The notes under the pieces: generated by a model | What the model was told of the DNA's origin: nothing | The model's input: only the letters and a program-made list of their open reading frames with translations | The model's database searches: none | Program-made: the position numbers and the translations under genes | From: Pseudomonas sp. SCA2728.1_7 | GTDB lineage: Bacteria > Pseudomonadota > Gammaproteobacteria > Pseudomonadales > Pseudomonadaceae | NCBI RefSeq assembly: GCF_018138145.1 | Contig: NZ_CP073104.1 | Location: 434,001-498,000, forward strand | Length of the DNA stretch: 64,000 nt | Reading direction: 5' to 3' | In this document: piece by piece, positions 6,758 to 15,705 of the stretch | Numbering within the stretch: the stretch's first letter is position 1 | Layout of the letters: each line of letters opens with the position of its first letter

Positions 6758-8752
6758 ATGTCCTTAGAAATGTCGAACGGTGCGACGGTGTACCGCGAAG
6801 CGTATTTCCGTGGGCAGCGACCAGAGCCAGATGTCTGGATTGATCAGTGGGCCGATGAGTACATGCGCATCCCGCGCGACACGGGTGCGGCCGAGCCTGG
6901 TCAATACCACACTTCGCGCACCCCTTATGCGCGTGAGCCGATGCGCTGTCTGTCACCTGCCCACCCTTGCAAGCGGGTGGTAACCATGGTGGCTTCGCAG
7001 TTGATGAAGACGCAGATCGCCTTGAACTGGATCGGCGGCCTGATCCATATGGCCCCGTCCAACATCCTGACGTTGTTGCCCAGTCTGGGGTTGGCCAAGC
7101 GGGTATCGTCGCGGATTGGTAAAACCATCAAGGCTACGCCGGTTCTGCGTGAGCGCGTGGCGTCCAACCGCTCGCGAGATGCGCGCAACACCATGGACAC
7201 TAAGGAGTTCGAGGGTGGTTCGCTGTACATCACCACGGCCGGTTCTGCGGCCAACCTAGCGGAGCTTTCCGCACGCTACATCTACGGCGACGAGGTTGAT
7301 CGCTGGAGTGTGGACGTGGGCGAAGAGGGCGACCCGGTCGAACTGGCCGAGACTCGCGGTAGTACTTTCGGCCGTAACGCAAAATTTTACTTTTCCAGTT
7401 CGCCGACGGTCAGGGGGGCGTCCCGGATCGCTGATCTGTTTGAGGTCAGCGATCAGCGTTACTACTACGTGCCGTGCCCAACCTGTGAACACATGCAGGT
7501 TCTGGAGTGGGAGCGTTTGCATTACTCGGCGGATTTTCAGGTTGTGCATTACCAGTGTGCCGGCCCCGACTGCGACGTACTGATCGAGGAACGCTATAAG
7601 GGCGAGATGCTGGCGAAAGGGGAGTGGCGAGCACACACCCAGGGCGATGGCGAAACCATTGGTTTTAACTTGAATGCGTTGTACTCGCCGCCCGGCTGGA
7701 CTGGTTGGGCCTCGTTGGCCAAGCAATTCGAGAAGGCTAAAAAGGCTCAGGCCAAAGGCGATCTGGAGCCGATGCAGGTGTTTTACAACACCCGTCTGGC
7801 CAAGGTCTGGGATAGCGCTCAGGAGCAAACCTCAGCCGGTGTGCTGATGGATCGGGCGCGACTGGAAAGCTGCGGGCTTGGCTCAATGCCCGACGGCGTG
7901 TTGATGCTGACCGCTTCTGTTGACACCCAAGCCAACCGCCTGGAACTGATGGTGATGGGTTGGGGCGCTGGCATGGAGCGCTGGGTGGTCGACTTTCAAG
8001 TGATCTCCGGCGACCCCGCCGATGAGCGCACCTGGGCGGCGCTGGACGAGTTACTCAAGGCCCGTTACCGACACCCTTGTGGTGCTGAGCTGATGATCAT
8101 GGCTACTGCGGTCGACTCCGGTGGTAACCATACGGATGAGGTCTATCAGTTCTGTCGTATGCGCCGCTGGCGCAGCGTGTTCGCCATCAAGGGGGCGAGC
8201 AAGCGGGGCCGGCCGGTGATCGCGCAGCGACCTTCGATGGTCGACGTGACATGGAAGGGCCTGACTGAACGGCATGGCGCCGAGCTTTGGATTGTCGGTA
8301 CCGACACGGCGAAGGACTGGATCTATAACCGCTATGTATTCGACACCGGCCCGGGAGCGCTGCACTTTGCCAACGACCTGCCGGATGACTTTTTCGCCCA
8401 GTGCGTGGCTGAGCGCAAAGTCACCCGTTACGTCAGGGGGCATAAACGTATCGAATGGACCAAGGGCAAATCCGAGCGTAACGAAGCGCTCGATCTGTTG
8501 GTTTACAACCTGGCCATGGCCCATTACCTCGGCATCAACCGCTACCAAGATCACGATTGGGCGCGGATTCGGCAGGCGGTCAACGAGTCGGTTTCGGGCG
8601 ATAGCAGCCAACCCGTTCAGAGCGAACGGCTCAGCCGGCCAGTCGTAACACCGGCAGCACCGCAGGCGCCGCAACCAGCCGTGAAATCACGTCCGGCAGC
8701 CACTCCCCCACAACGCCGCAGTTCCACCAGTGGCTACCTGAAGAGACGCTGA
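6758..8752 (+). CDS. Phage terminase large subunit (lambda gpA-like)
   Basis: The 664-residue protein is a GpA-type packaging ATPase-nuclease. Visible blocks include PDVWIDQWADEYMRIP, the ATPase region TMVASQLMKTQIALNWIG with YIYGDEVDRW (Walker-B-like DE), a Zn-knuckle CPTCEHMQVLEW...CAGPDC, and acidic patches in the C-terminal nuclease half (ATAVDSGGNHTDEVYQFC). It cuts concatemers at cos and drives DNA into proheads. I start it at ATG 6758; ATG 6770 is also possible. The Pro/Gln/Ala-rich tail (last 60 residues) probably binds the portal. Confidence 0.92.
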   Translation: MSLEMSNGATVYREAYFRGQRPEPDVWIDQWADEYMRIPRDTGAAEPGQYHTSRTPYAREPMRCLSPAHPCKRVVTMVASQLMKTQIALNWIGGLIHMAPSNILTLLPSLGLAKRVSSRIGKTIKATPVLRERVASNRSRDARNTMDTKEFEGGSLYITTAGSAANLAELSARYIYGDEVDRWSVDVGEEGDPVELAETRGSTFGRNAKFYFSSSPTVRGASRIADLFEVSDQRYYYVPCPTCEHMQVLEWERLHYSADFQVVHYQCAGPDCDVLIEERYKGEMLAKGEWRAHTQGDGETIGFNLNALYSPPGWTGWASLAKQFEKAKKAQAKGDLEPMQVFYNTRLAKVWDSAQEQTSAGVLMDRARLESCGLGSMPDGVLMLTASVDTQANRLELMVMGWGAGMERWVVDFQVISGDPADERTWAALDELLKARYRHPCGAELMIMATAVDSGGNHTDEVYQFCRMRRWRSVFAIKGASKRGRPVIAQRPSMVDVTWKGLTERHGAELWIVGTDTAKDWIYNRYVFDTGPGALHFANDLPDDFFAQCVAERKVTRYVRGHKRIEWTKGKSERNEALDLLVYNLAMAHYLGINRYQDHDWARIRQAVNESVSGDSSQPVQSERLSRPVVTPAAPQAPQPAVKSRPAATPPQRRSSTSGYLKRR

Positions 8753-8753
8753 T

Positions 8754-8960
8754 ATGTCATTTACGAAAAAGCACCTCGACGCGGTTGAGGCGGCCATTGC
8801 TCGCGGTGAAAAAACTGTGCGCTACACCGACCGTACCGTTGAATACCGCACGGTTGATGAGCTGCTCAAGGCGCGCGAAGAAATACGCTCGTCGCTGGCC
8901 AGCGCCGCCGGGCCACGTTCGCGCGTGGTTCGCCTTTATCACGGGGGCAGGGGACTTTAA
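8754..8960 (+). CDS. Head-tail joining protein, gpW family
   Basis: This 68-residue protein has the gpW pattern: an N-terminal helix (TKKHLDAVEAAIARGEKTV), a beta-hairpin with RTVEYRTVDELLKAREEI, and a basic tail ending HGGRGL. In lambda, gpW closes the filled head at the portal and forms the site for tail joining. It lies between the large terminase and portal genes, as in lambda, and overlaps the portal start by one base. Confidence 0.88.
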   Translation: MSFTKKHLDAVEAAIARGEKTVRYTDRTVEYRTVDELLKAREEIRSSLASAAGPRSRVVRLYHGGRGL

Positions 8961-10441
8961 TGGCCCGACATTTTCCGACGTTGACCCGTAACGGCTTTGT
9001 GCTGCCGTCCAACATCAAGGCCAGTTACGAAGGCGCTGGTGAAGGCCGCCGATCCGCTAACTGGGACGCTCCCGACAACGGGATCAACAGCATCAACACC
9101 CCGGCACTGCGCAATTTGCGGTCGCGCTCCCGGGCAGCGGTTCGCAATGACCCGTATGCCTTCAACGTCATCGACAAGCGCGTCAGCAACCTGATCGGCA
9201 CCGGCATCACCCCTCGGCCAGCGACCGATGATGATGTCCTGCGCAAGCTGCTGCAGGAGCTGTGGAGCGATTGGGTTGATGAATCTGATGCGGATGACCG
9301 CACCGACTTTTACGGCCAGCAGGCGCTGGTGGCGCGCACGGTGGAAACATCGGGTGAATGCTTTGTTCGCTTGCGTCCTCGCAGTCGGGACGAAGGTTTG
9401 GCGGTTCCGCTGCAGTTGCAGATCCTGGCGCCGGAGTTCGTGCCGCACGACAAATTCGAGAGCGCCAAGAACGGCAACGTCATCCGCGCCGGCATCGAGT
9501 TCACGCCCGGCGGCAAGCGGGTAGCTTATTGGATGTACCTGTCGCACCCGCGTGATGCGGCATCGTTGAACGCCGGCTACAACCAGCTAGTGCGCGTCCC
9601 GGCCACGCAGGTGCTGCACATCTTCGAACCGGTCGAACCTGGCCAGTTGCGCGGTGTGCCGCGCTTGTCGCCGGTTCTGAAACGGCTACGTAGTTTGGAC
9701 AACTACGACGACGCGGTGCTGTTCCGTCAGGAGGTGGCCAACCTGTTTGCCGGCTTCATCACTCGCCCCCCGCCGGAATCGGGACCCATGCCGCGCGACC
9801 CGGTTACAGGTGCGCCGCTGGTTACGGATCGCGATGGTTTTACGCCGATGGTCGCGCTCGAACCCGGCACCATGCAGGAACTCGGTCCGGGCGAAGAGGT
9901 GGAATTTTCCAAACCGCCGGACGCGGGCAACAACTACCCGGACTTCATGCGTCAGCAGTTGATGGCTGCAGCGGCGGGTAGCGGTACGCCTTACGAGATC
10001 CTCACCGGCGACATGCGCGGAATCAACGACCGAGCATTACGGGTGGTGCTCAACGAGTTTCGGCGCCGCCTGGAACAACTGCAATTCAGCGTGTACGTCC
10101 ATCAACTTTGCCGCCCGGTGCGGGCCGCGTGGATGGACATGGCGGTGCTGTCGGGTGTCCTGGTGCTGGACGATTACGCACAGAAGCGCCGCCAGTACCT
10201 TCGCACTCGCTGGGTACCGCAAGGCTGGGCCTATATCCAGCCGGTTCAGGACGTGCAAGCAAGAGCGATGGAGGTGAGAGCCGGTTTTTCGTCGCGCAGC
10301 GAGATGGTCCTGCGTACCGGCTACGACGCCGAAACGGTCGATCTGGAAAACGCCGCCGATCTGAAGCGGGCCACAGAGCTGGGCCTCAACTACAACACCC
10401 TGGATGCCGTCGAAGACACCGACGACAAGGAGCAATCATGA
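8960..10441 (+). CDS. Phage portal protein (lambda gpB-like)
   Basis: The 493-residue protein matches lambda-type portals: N-terminal RSRAAVRNDPYAFNVIDKRVSNLIGTGITP, central DNYDDAVLFRQEVANLFAGFI, then PYEILTGDMRGINDRALRVVLNEFRRRLEQLQF and a C-terminal region with MVLRTGYDAETV. It forms the dodecameric ring through which DNA enters and leaves. The ATG at 8960 shares a base with the gpW stop, and the end overlaps the protease start by ATGA. Confidence 0.93.
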   Translation: MARHFPTLTRNGFVLPSNIKASYEGAGEGRRSANWDAPDNGINSINTPALRNLRSRSRAAVRNDPYAFNVIDKRVSNLIGTGITPRPATDDDVLRKLLQELWSDWVDESDADDRTDFYGQQALVARTVETSGECFVRLRPRSRDEGLAVPLQLQILAPEFVPHDKFESAKNGNVIRAGIEFTPGGKRVAYWMYLSHPRDAASLNAGYNQLVRVPATQVLHIFEPVEPGQLRGVPRLSPVLKRLRSLDNYDDAVLFRQEVANLFAGFITRPPPESGPMPRDPVTGAPLVTDRDGFTPMVALEPGTMQELGPGEEVEFSKPPDAGNNYPDFMRQQLMAAAAGSGTPYEILTGDMRGINDRALRVVLNEFRRRLEQLQFSVYVHQLCRPVRAAWMDMAVLSGVLVLDDYAQKRRQYLRTRWVPQGWAYIQPVQDVQARAMEVRAGFSSRSEMVLRTGYDAETVDLENAADLKRATELGLNYNTLDAVEDTDDKEQS

Positions 10442-11592
10442 GCAAGAGCGCGAAACCGCGTATTTACAACCGCGCCGGCAAACGCGTCGAGGTCAAGGAC
10501 AAGACCTGGTACGCCGTTCATGCCAGCGGCGAGTCCACCGAGCGAGTGATCGAAGTCTTTGTCTATGGCGAGATCGGCGCGTGGGGCATCACTGCCAACC
10601 AGTTCGTGCAGGATCTGCGCGCCATGGATGATGGTGTGTCGCCGGTGGTCGCCGCGTTCAACAGTATCGGAGGTGACCTGTTCGACGGGCTGGCCATGCA
10701 CAACGCGCTGTCGCGGCTGGGCGAGCGCTGCACCGGCCGGATCGATGCACTGGCAGCGAGTGCCGCCAGTGTGGCTGTGTGCGGTGCCCACCGCGTGGTC
10801 ATCGCTTCCAACGCGATGTTGATGATCCATAACCCATGGACTTACGCCGCCGGTGATGCGGAGGACTTCCGCAAGGTGGCCGACGTTCTCGACCAGACCA
10901 TGGAAGCGATCATCGCGGCCTACAAGGCCAAAGCGCCCGACATTGATGAGGTGGAGCTGCGGCGTTTGGTGGCGGCTGAAACCTGGCTGACCGCCAACGA
11001 AGCGGTGGCATTGGGGCTGGCCGATGAGGTGGGCGACGGCGTCAAGGTCAAAGCCTGTCTCGGTCAAGGCGCGGTGCTGCAACGATTCCAGAACGCACCG
11101 GCTGATTTGTTGGCCCAGCTCGACGAGGCACCCGAACCGGAACCGGATCTTGATCCTGTCGATCCGCCGCCGGTGCCGCCCGTCGTAGACTCGGCCAAGT
11201 TGGCATTGATGGTCACTCAGCGCTGCACGGCGGCGGGCATCAGCAACCTGATCGAGCCGCTGCTCAAGTCCACCCAGCTTGAAAGTGAAGAGATCGTTTT
11301 GGCGGGTCTGGCATGCGCCAAGGCGATTAACGACCTCTGCGTGGCCGCGCGGCTGCCTGAATTCAGCGCCGAGTATGTCGCGGCAGGTCTGGATGCGCCG
11401 GCGGTGCGGGCGCGTCTGTTCGACAAGATTGTCACCAGCGGTAAGGGCTTTGAAATCGACAACAGTCTGCCGCTGGCGGACGATCTAGCGCCCAAGGTGC
11501 TGGCCAAACAACCTGACCCCAACTCGATTTGGGCTGCTCGCCAAGCGGCCCAAACTGGAACCGCGCAAAGCGCGAAAGGAGCACGAGCATGA
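10438..11592 (+). CDS. Head maturation protease / scaffold (ClpP-like, gpC type)
   Basis: The 384-residue protein has a ClpP-fold N-terminal half (VYGEIGAWGITANQFV, FNSIGGDLFDGLAMHNAL, nucleophile Ser in ALAASAASVAV, likely His in MLMIHNPWT). An acidic Pro-rich linker (residues about 225-250, PEPEPDLDPVDPPPVPPV) leads to a helical C-terminal scaffold-like part. In lambda, C processes portal and capsid during prohead maturation. The start is ATG 10438 with AAGGAG upstream; the longer in-frame version from 10108 overlaps the portal gene and is not real. Confidence 0.88.
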   Translation: MSKSAKPRIYNRAGKRVEVKDKTWYAVHASGESTERVIEVFVYGEIGAWGITANQFVQDLRAMDDGVSPVVAAFNSIGGDLFDGLAMHNALSRLGERCTGRIDALAASAASVAVCGAHRVVIASNAMLMIHNPWTYAAGDAEDFRKVADVLDQTMEAIIAAYKAKAPDIDEVELRRLVAAETWLTANEAVALGLADEVGDGVKVKACLGQGAVLQRFQNAPADLLAQLDEAPEPEPDLDPVDPPPVPPVVDSAKLALMVTQRCTAAGISNLIEPLLKSTQLESEEIVLAGLACAKAINDLCVAARLPEFSAEYVAAGLDAPAVRARLFDKIVTSGKGFEIDNSLPLADDLAPKVLAKQPDPNSIWAARQAAQTGTAQSAKGARA

Positions 11593-11933
11593 CCATCAAA
11601 AAGGAACCGATGCACGCAGGTGAATTCCTGCTGTCCGAAGGCGCCGGAAACATTTCGCGGGAAACGATCAATGTCGCCGCCGGCCCGGCACTGAATTCGG
11701 GCCAAGTCCTCGGTCTGGTGACGGCCACGGGCGAGTTTGCGCCGTATGATCCGGCCGCCGAAGACGGCACCCAATCTGCTGTCGCGATCCTTTACGGGCC
11801 GTTGGGCGAGTCGGACATCGTGCGCCGTGGTCGCGCGGTGGCGCGCATGGCTGAGGTCAGCGAAGCGCATCTGACAGGGCTGGATCCTGAAGCCGAAAAA
11901 GATCTGGCCGCTCATTTCCTGATCGTCCGCTAA
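11589..11933 (+). CDS. Head decoration protein (gpD-like)
   Basis: The 114-residue protein matches the gpD/HDPD family: GEFLLSEGAGNISRETINVAAGPALNSGQVLGLVT, a beta-rich body, and the C-terminal LTGLDPEAEKDLAAHFLIVR. Trimers of this protein stabilise the expanded capsid. It starts at ATG 11589 overlapping the protease stop. A short terminator-like hairpin lies between it and the major capsid gene. Confidence 0.9.
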   Translation: MTIKKEPMHAGEFLLSEGAGNISRETINVAAGPALNSGQVLGLVTATGEFAPYDPAAEDGTQSAVAILYGPLGESDIVRRGRAVARMAEVSEAHLTGLDPEAEKDLAAHFLIVR

Positions 11934-11955
11934 GACGTTTCCTTCTTTCATATGC

Positions 11956-11974
11956 ATCCCGCCGCGTGCGGGAT
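11956..11974 (+). terminator. Hairpin-RBS module before major capsid gene
   Basis: Stem ATCCCGC/GCGGGAT with a 5-base loop and TTTTT follows the decoration gene, then TTTCTGGAGA leads to the capsid ATG. The same layout recurs at five other late-gene junctions. Confidence 0.6.
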
Positions 11975-11996
11975 TTTTCGTTTCTGGAGAGTACCC

Positions 11997-12992
11997 ATGG
12001 CCGATATCGCCATTTTTGAAGACGAAGCGTTTACCGTTACCTCGCTGACCGCTGCACTCAATGATCAACCCTACCTGCCGGGCCGCATCAGCGCCCTGGG
12101 CCTGTTCCGCGAGGAAGGCATTACCACCCTGACCGTGCAGATTGAAAAGGACGGTGACACCCTGGCACTGGTGCCGGCCGGTGAGCGCGGTGGTTCTGGC
12201 CTGGTGGTTGCTGCGAGCAAGCGCAACCTTATCCCGTTCAACACCGTGCACCTGCCGGAGCGTTTCACCATCAAGGCGGATGAGATCCAAGGCATCCGCG
12301 CCTTCGGCACTCGCACTGAGCTGCAGGCGGTGCAGGACGTGGTCAATGCGCGGCTGGCTAAGGCACGTCGTCAGTTGGACGCCACCCACGAATTCCAGCG
12401 CATGGGCGCACTCAACGGCCAGATCCTCGACGCTGATGGTTCGACGGTGCTGCTGGACTTGTACGAGCGCTTCGGTGTGCAGCGTCAGAAGATGTCCATG
12501 GGGCTGACTGAAGCCGGTACCGAGCTGCGGGTTAAGTGCGGTGAGGCGCTGGACATGCAGGAGGATGCGCTGGGCAGCGTAACCAGTACCGGTTCGCGCG
12601 CTTTCTGCGGCAAGAACTTCTGGAACAAGCTGATCGTTCACAAGTCGGTCAAAGAGACCTACCTCAACAGTCAGCAAGCGGCAGCGCTGCGTGGCGACGC
12701 CCGGGAAAGCTTCGAGTTCGGCGGCATCATCTGGGAGCGTTACCGTGGCAAGGTCGCCGGCGTGTCTTTTGTCCATGACGACAAGGCGCTGCTGGTTCCG
12801 GAAGGCGTGCCCGATCTGTACATCTCCGTGTTTGCACCGGCCGACTACATGGAAACGGTCAACACCCAGGGCATCCCGTACTACAGCATGATCGAGCCGC
12901 TGCCCTTCAACAAAGGTATGGCCGGTGAAGCACAGTCCAATCCGCTGCACCTGTGCACTCGACCGCGCGCCCAGATCCTGATGGAACTCTGA
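11997..12992 (+). CDS. Major capsid protein (lambda gpE-like)
   Basis: The 331-residue protein has features of the E-type HK97-fold capsid family: FTVTSLTAALNDQPYLPGRI at the N-terminus, FNTVHLPERFTIKADEIQGI, and a C-terminal MIEPLPFNKGMAGEAQSNPL segment. The start ATG 11997 follows a CTGGAGA ribosome site directly after a hairpin. Gene order protease, decoration, capsid, joining protein is exactly lambda C-D-E-F. Confidence 0.93.
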   Translation: MADIAIFEDEAFTVTSLTAALNDQPYLPGRISALGLFREEGITTLTVQIEKDGDTLALVPAGERGGSGLVVAASKRNLIPFNTVHLPERFTIKADEIQGIRAFGTRTELQAVQDVVNARLAKARRQLDATHEFQRMGALNGQILDADGSTVLLDLYERFGVQRQKMSMGLTEAGTELRVKCGEALDMQEDALGSVTSTGSRAFCGKNFWNKLIVHKSVKETYLNSQQAAALRGDARESFEFGGIIWERYRGKVAGVSFVHDDKALLVPEGVPDLYISVFAPADYMETVNTQGIPYYSMIEPLPFNKGMAGEAQSNPLHLCTRPRAQILMEL

Positions 12993-12994
12993 CC

Positions 12995-13315
12995 ATGGGC
13001 TTTCGCGATCTGATCGCCGAAGTCGACGCGGTGGTGTTCGAAACGCTGGGCGACACCGCACGGATCGAGGGTCGCGAAGAGCCAGTGCTCGGCATGTTTG
13101 CCGCGCCCTGGCTGCAACCCAAGTTCGGCAAGCTCAACACCGGGTTGCGTGAGCCTCGCTTTGAGATCCGCGTCAGCGATTCGCAAGGTCTGGAACAGGG
13201 CATGCTGGTCAGCGTTGACTTGCCTGCCTTGGACGGCGGCGGTGACTACGACCTGATCCAGCTCGAACCGAGCGGTGACGGGCTGGTCGCCCTGATTCTG
13301 AGGTTGCGGCCATGA
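12995..13315 (+). CDS. Head-tail joining protein (FII-like)
   Basis: The 106-residue protein is placed directly after the capsid gene (2-base gap) and ends 4 bases inside the next gene. Its beta-rich sequence (DAVVFETLGDTARIEG, RFEIRVSDSQGLEQGMLVSVDL) fits the FII/tail-attachment family that builds the lower collar of the head. Start ATG 12995 is used; a longer frame from 12953 overlaps the capsid gene. Confidence 0.72.
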   Translation: MGFRDLIAEVDAVVFETLGDTARIEGREEPVLGMFAAPWLQPKFGKLNTGLREPRFEIRVSDSQGLEQGMLVSVDLPALDGGGDYDLIQLEPSGDGLVALILRLRP

Positions 13316-13977
13316 GCGTCGGCAGCTATTTCAAACCCTCGGCCGGGGGCGGGATGATCTCTATCCAGTCCTCGGCCGCAGATTTTCAGGCGTTCCAGGA
13401 CTTTGCCAAGGTGGTGCCGAAAGCGGCTGCTGCGGCGCATCGGCGCGCGATCAACAAGACGTTGGGAAGGTTGCGCACGCACATCGCCCGAGCCGTCAGC
13501 CGGTCAGAGCGCATTGCCGTAGCAGCGGTGCGTCAGCGGTTGCGCAGCTATCCAGTTTCCGGCGCGGCCGCGAGCGGCAAACTGTGGTTCGGGTTGAACA
13601 CCATCGAATCCAGCCGGATCGGCCGGGCGCGGCAGACCGGGAGCGGTGTGTCGGTGGCGGGGCGGCGTTACGAAGGTGCCTTTCTCAAGAAGGTCTACGG
13701 CAACAAGCCCGACATCTGGATCCGCACAGCCTCCAAGCATTTCAACGCGGACGACTACCCGGACAGCACGGTGTCCCCCGGTCGCGGGCCGAGTTCGGGT
13801 TGGGTCGCCGAAAACGGAAGTCGTTTCCCGCTGGCCAAGGCCAAGGTGTCGCTGGAGCAAGCCCGGCCGCATTTCGACAGCTGGGTCAAAAAGGCAGACG
13901 AGATCCTGTTGGCGATTCTCAAACAAGAACTCAACTTTGAGCTGCAGAAATACCTTAAGAGGATCGGCAATGTCTGA
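13312..13977 (+). CDS. Minor tail protein Z-like
   Basis: This 221-residue protein resembles the GPZ/prophage minor tail Z family: basic helical N-terminal half (AAAAHRRAINKTLGRLRTHIARAVSRSERIAVAAVRQRL), then GKLWFGLNTIESSRIG and RRYEGAFLKKVYGNKPDIWIR, and a helical C-terminus. In lambda, Z is needed at the head-tail joint. Here it marks the seam between the lambda-type head module and the P2-type tail module. It starts at ATG 13312, overlapping the FII-like stop. Confidence 0.78.
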   Translation: MSVGSYFKPSAGGGMISIQSSAADFQAFQDFAKVVPKAAAAAHRRAINKTLGRLRTHIARAVSRSERIAVAAVRQRLRSYPVSGAAASGKLWFGLNTIESSRIGRARQTGSGVSVAGRRYEGAFLKKVYGNKPDIWIRTASKHFNADDYPDSTVSPGRGPSSGWVAENGSRFPLAKAKVSLEQARPHFDSWVKKADEILLAILKQELNFELQKYLKRIGNV

Positions 13978-14485
13978 AGAACCGTTCAGCCTGGACCAGC
14001 TTTATCGGGCGGTAGAACAGCATCTGCGTACCCACTTGGCTGGCGTGCAGGCCGTTACAGCCTGGCCAAATATTAAGGATCGCGTGTTGCTGCCAGCGGT
14101 TTTTCTGGAGGTGGCCGAGATCGAGCCGGGTTCCGATATCGGCACCGGCGAAACCTCGCTGGTCTGCAAGTTTGAGGCTCGGATCATTGTTGACCCGATC
14201 TTGCCGCACCATCATCAACAGGCCGTGCAATTGGCGGCCCAGTTGGCGGTGTTGCTGCGTTCGCAAACGTGGGGGCTAGCAGTTGAACCCGCCGAGTTTG
14301 TGCAATCGCTGCAGGACTTTACCCAGCCGCACCTGGATGGATACACCGTGTGGCTAGTGGAGTGGACTCAGCAAGTCTATCTCGGCCCAGAGGAATGGCT
14401 CTGGCCTGACGAGCCGCCGGGCACGTTGCTCATTGGATTCAACAACGACGCCAAAGAGGACTTTGTCCCTGCGGAGGATGTGTGA
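13970..14485 (+). CDS. Putative tail terminator/completion protein
   Basis: The 171-residue protein starts at ATG 13970 (AGAGGATCGGCA upstream) inside the gpZ-like stop region and ends overlapping the baseplate spike start. A helical N-terminal segment ([19 protein letters not shown]) and a beta-rich core ([27 protein letters not shown]) followed by an amphipathic helix ([17 protein letters not shown]) resemble tail-terminator folds such as lambda gpU. No sequence motif is decisive; the call rests on position and predicted topology. Confidence 0.5.
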   Translation: MSEEPFSLDQLYRAVEQHLRTHLAGVQAVTAWPNIKDRVLLPAVFLEVAEIEPGSDIGTGETSLVCKFEARIIVDPILPHHHQQAVQLAAQLAVLLRSQTWGLAVEPAEFVQSLQDFTQPHLDGYTVWLVEWTQQVYLGPEEWLWPDEPPGTLLIGFNNDAKEDFVPAEDV

Positions 14486-15069
14486 GTGGCTACGCGAGCG
14501 CCCAGCACGACCGGATGCTCGCCGGCGTGGTCAAGGCTTGCTACGTGGTCGCGGTGGATCTGTCCGCTTCGCCGCCGGTATGTCGCGTGTCGGATGGCAG
14601 TGAATGGGTCAGCGCCTGGGTGCGGTGGCACAGCATCGCCGCCGGCAAGGCCAGGCACTGGCGGGCGCCGTCTTTGGGCGAGCAGGGCAGTTTGATCAGT
14701 CCCAGCGGTGACGTGTCACAAGGCACATTTATCCCGGGCTTGTATGGCAATGCCGGACCGCCGCCAGATAACCGCGACCACGTCGAGGTCTGGCGTTTTG
14801 ATGATGGCGGCTCGCTGATCTACGACTGGCAGGCCAAGAGCTACAGCATCACCCTGCCGAGTGGCACGGTGGCGATCAAGGTCGGCGGCACGGACGTCGT
14901 CGTTACGGATAACGCGGTAACGGTGAAGTCGGGAACGATTGATCTTGAAGCGACCGTGAATATCAAAGGGCCTGTCAATATCGACGGCGCGTTATCCGTA
15001 ACGGGCAACATCGACGGCGCTGGCAACATCATGGCCGTCGGCAACAGCGACAACCACCACAAGCATTAA
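14482..15069 (+). CDS. Baseplate assembly protein V / tail spike (P2 gpV-like)
   Basis: The 195-residue protein has the P2 gpV layout: an N-terminal OB-like domain ([44 protein letters not shown]), a beta-helix of short repeats ([41 protein letters not shown]), and a His-rich end (DNHHKH) that would bind iron at the membrane-piercing tip. It begins at GTG 14482, overlapping the previous stop (GTGA). It is the first gene of the contractile tail module. Confidence 0.9.
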   Translation: MSGYASAQHDRMLAGVVKACYVVAVDLSASPPVCRVSDGSEWVSAWVRWHSIAAGKARHWRAPSLGEQGSLISPSGDVSQGTFIPGLYGNAGPPPDNRDHVEVWRFDDGGSLIYDWQAKSYSITLPSGTVAIKVGGTDVVVTDNAVTVKSGTIDLEATVNIKGPVNIDGALSVTGNIDGAGNIMAVGNSDNHHKH

Positions 15070-15084
15070 CCCAAACATTCATCC

Positions 15085-15103
15085 AGCCCGCCCAGTGCGG
15101 GCT
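15085..15103 (+). terminator. Hairpin-RBS module after gpV
   Basis: Stem AGCCCGC/GCGGGCT, loop CCAGT, then TTTTTCATGCCTGGAGAACCAC and the next ATG. Same design as the module before the capsid gene. Confidence 0.6.
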
Positions 15104-15124
15104 TTTTCATGCCTGGAGAACCAC

Positions 15125-15373
15125 ATGGCCAAGATCGATATGACCTCAACCGATGCGCAAACGTCCTCGGAACCGGCATTGTCATCCTCAACTTACTCAT
15201 CGCCTGAGTCCTTGAAATTCCGCGACAAGCTCTACACGTCGCGACTGGTGATCGTGCCCGGTACCGACCGTTCCTACCTGGTGGAGAAGGCGGCGGTCGT
15301 GGTGCCTGCCTCCGACATCGAGGCGGTCAAGTTCCTGAAAGCCAGCGAAGAATACGAGCCGTTCAAGGAGTGA
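15125..15373 (+). CDS. Small phage tail-region protein, function unknown
   Basis: The 82-residue protein starts at ATG 15125 after a CTGGAG ribosome site. Its first 35 residues are Ser/Thr-rich and probably unstructured; the rest (SLKFRDKLYTSRLVIVPGTDRSYLVEKAAVVVPASDIEAVKFL) looks like a small beta-alpha domain. It lies between V and W genes, a position that in P2 itself holds no gene. Function unknown. Confidence 0.7.
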   Translation: MAKIDMTSTDAQTSSEPALSSSTYSSPESLKFRDKLYTSRLVIVPGTDRSYLVEKAAVVVPASDIEAVKFLKASEEYEPFKE

Positions 15374-15378
15374 CATCG

Positions 15379-15705
15379 ATGATCGGAATGGATCGCCAGA
15401 CCGGCCTACCCATTTCCGGCATCGCGCACCTGCGGCAATCCATTGCCGACATCTTGAGCACGCCGCTGGGCAGTCGCCGGCACCGTATGGAATACGGCAG
15501 CAAGCTACGGCGGTTTGTCGATTTGCCCGTTAACGATGGCTGGAAAAGCGCCGTACAGGCTGAGGTCGCCCGCGCTTTGGGGCGCTGGGAGCCACGTTTG
15601 AAGCTCGACCAGGTGCGTGTCCTCTCCGTCATTGGTGGGCAAATCAATCTGCAAATTGTCGGGAAGCACCTGGGTGACGGCGTCACGTTGGAGGTGGCTG
15701 CATGA
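15379..15705 (+). CDS. Baseplate assembly protein W (gp25-like)
   Basis: The 108-residue protein belongs to the GpW/gp25 lysozyme-like baseplate family: HLRQSIADILSTPLGSRRHRMEYGSKL and LDQVRVLSV. It is part of the baseplate wedge in contractile tails. I use ATG 15379, 8 bases after AAGGAG, over a GTG at 15370 that would lack a ribosome site. It overlaps the J gene start by ATGA. Confidence 0.9.
   Translation: MIGMDRQTGLPISGIAHLRQSIADILSTPLGSRRHRMEYGSKLRRFVDLPVNDGWKSAVQAEVARALGRWEPRLKLDQVRVLSVIGGQINLQIVGKHLGDGVTLEVAA

Noticed and set aside
11217..13061. 614-codon open frame on the minus strand across capsid genes
   Set aside because: It is antisense to well-recognised decoration, capsid and joining genes, has no ribosome site and reads as a high-GC shadow frame.
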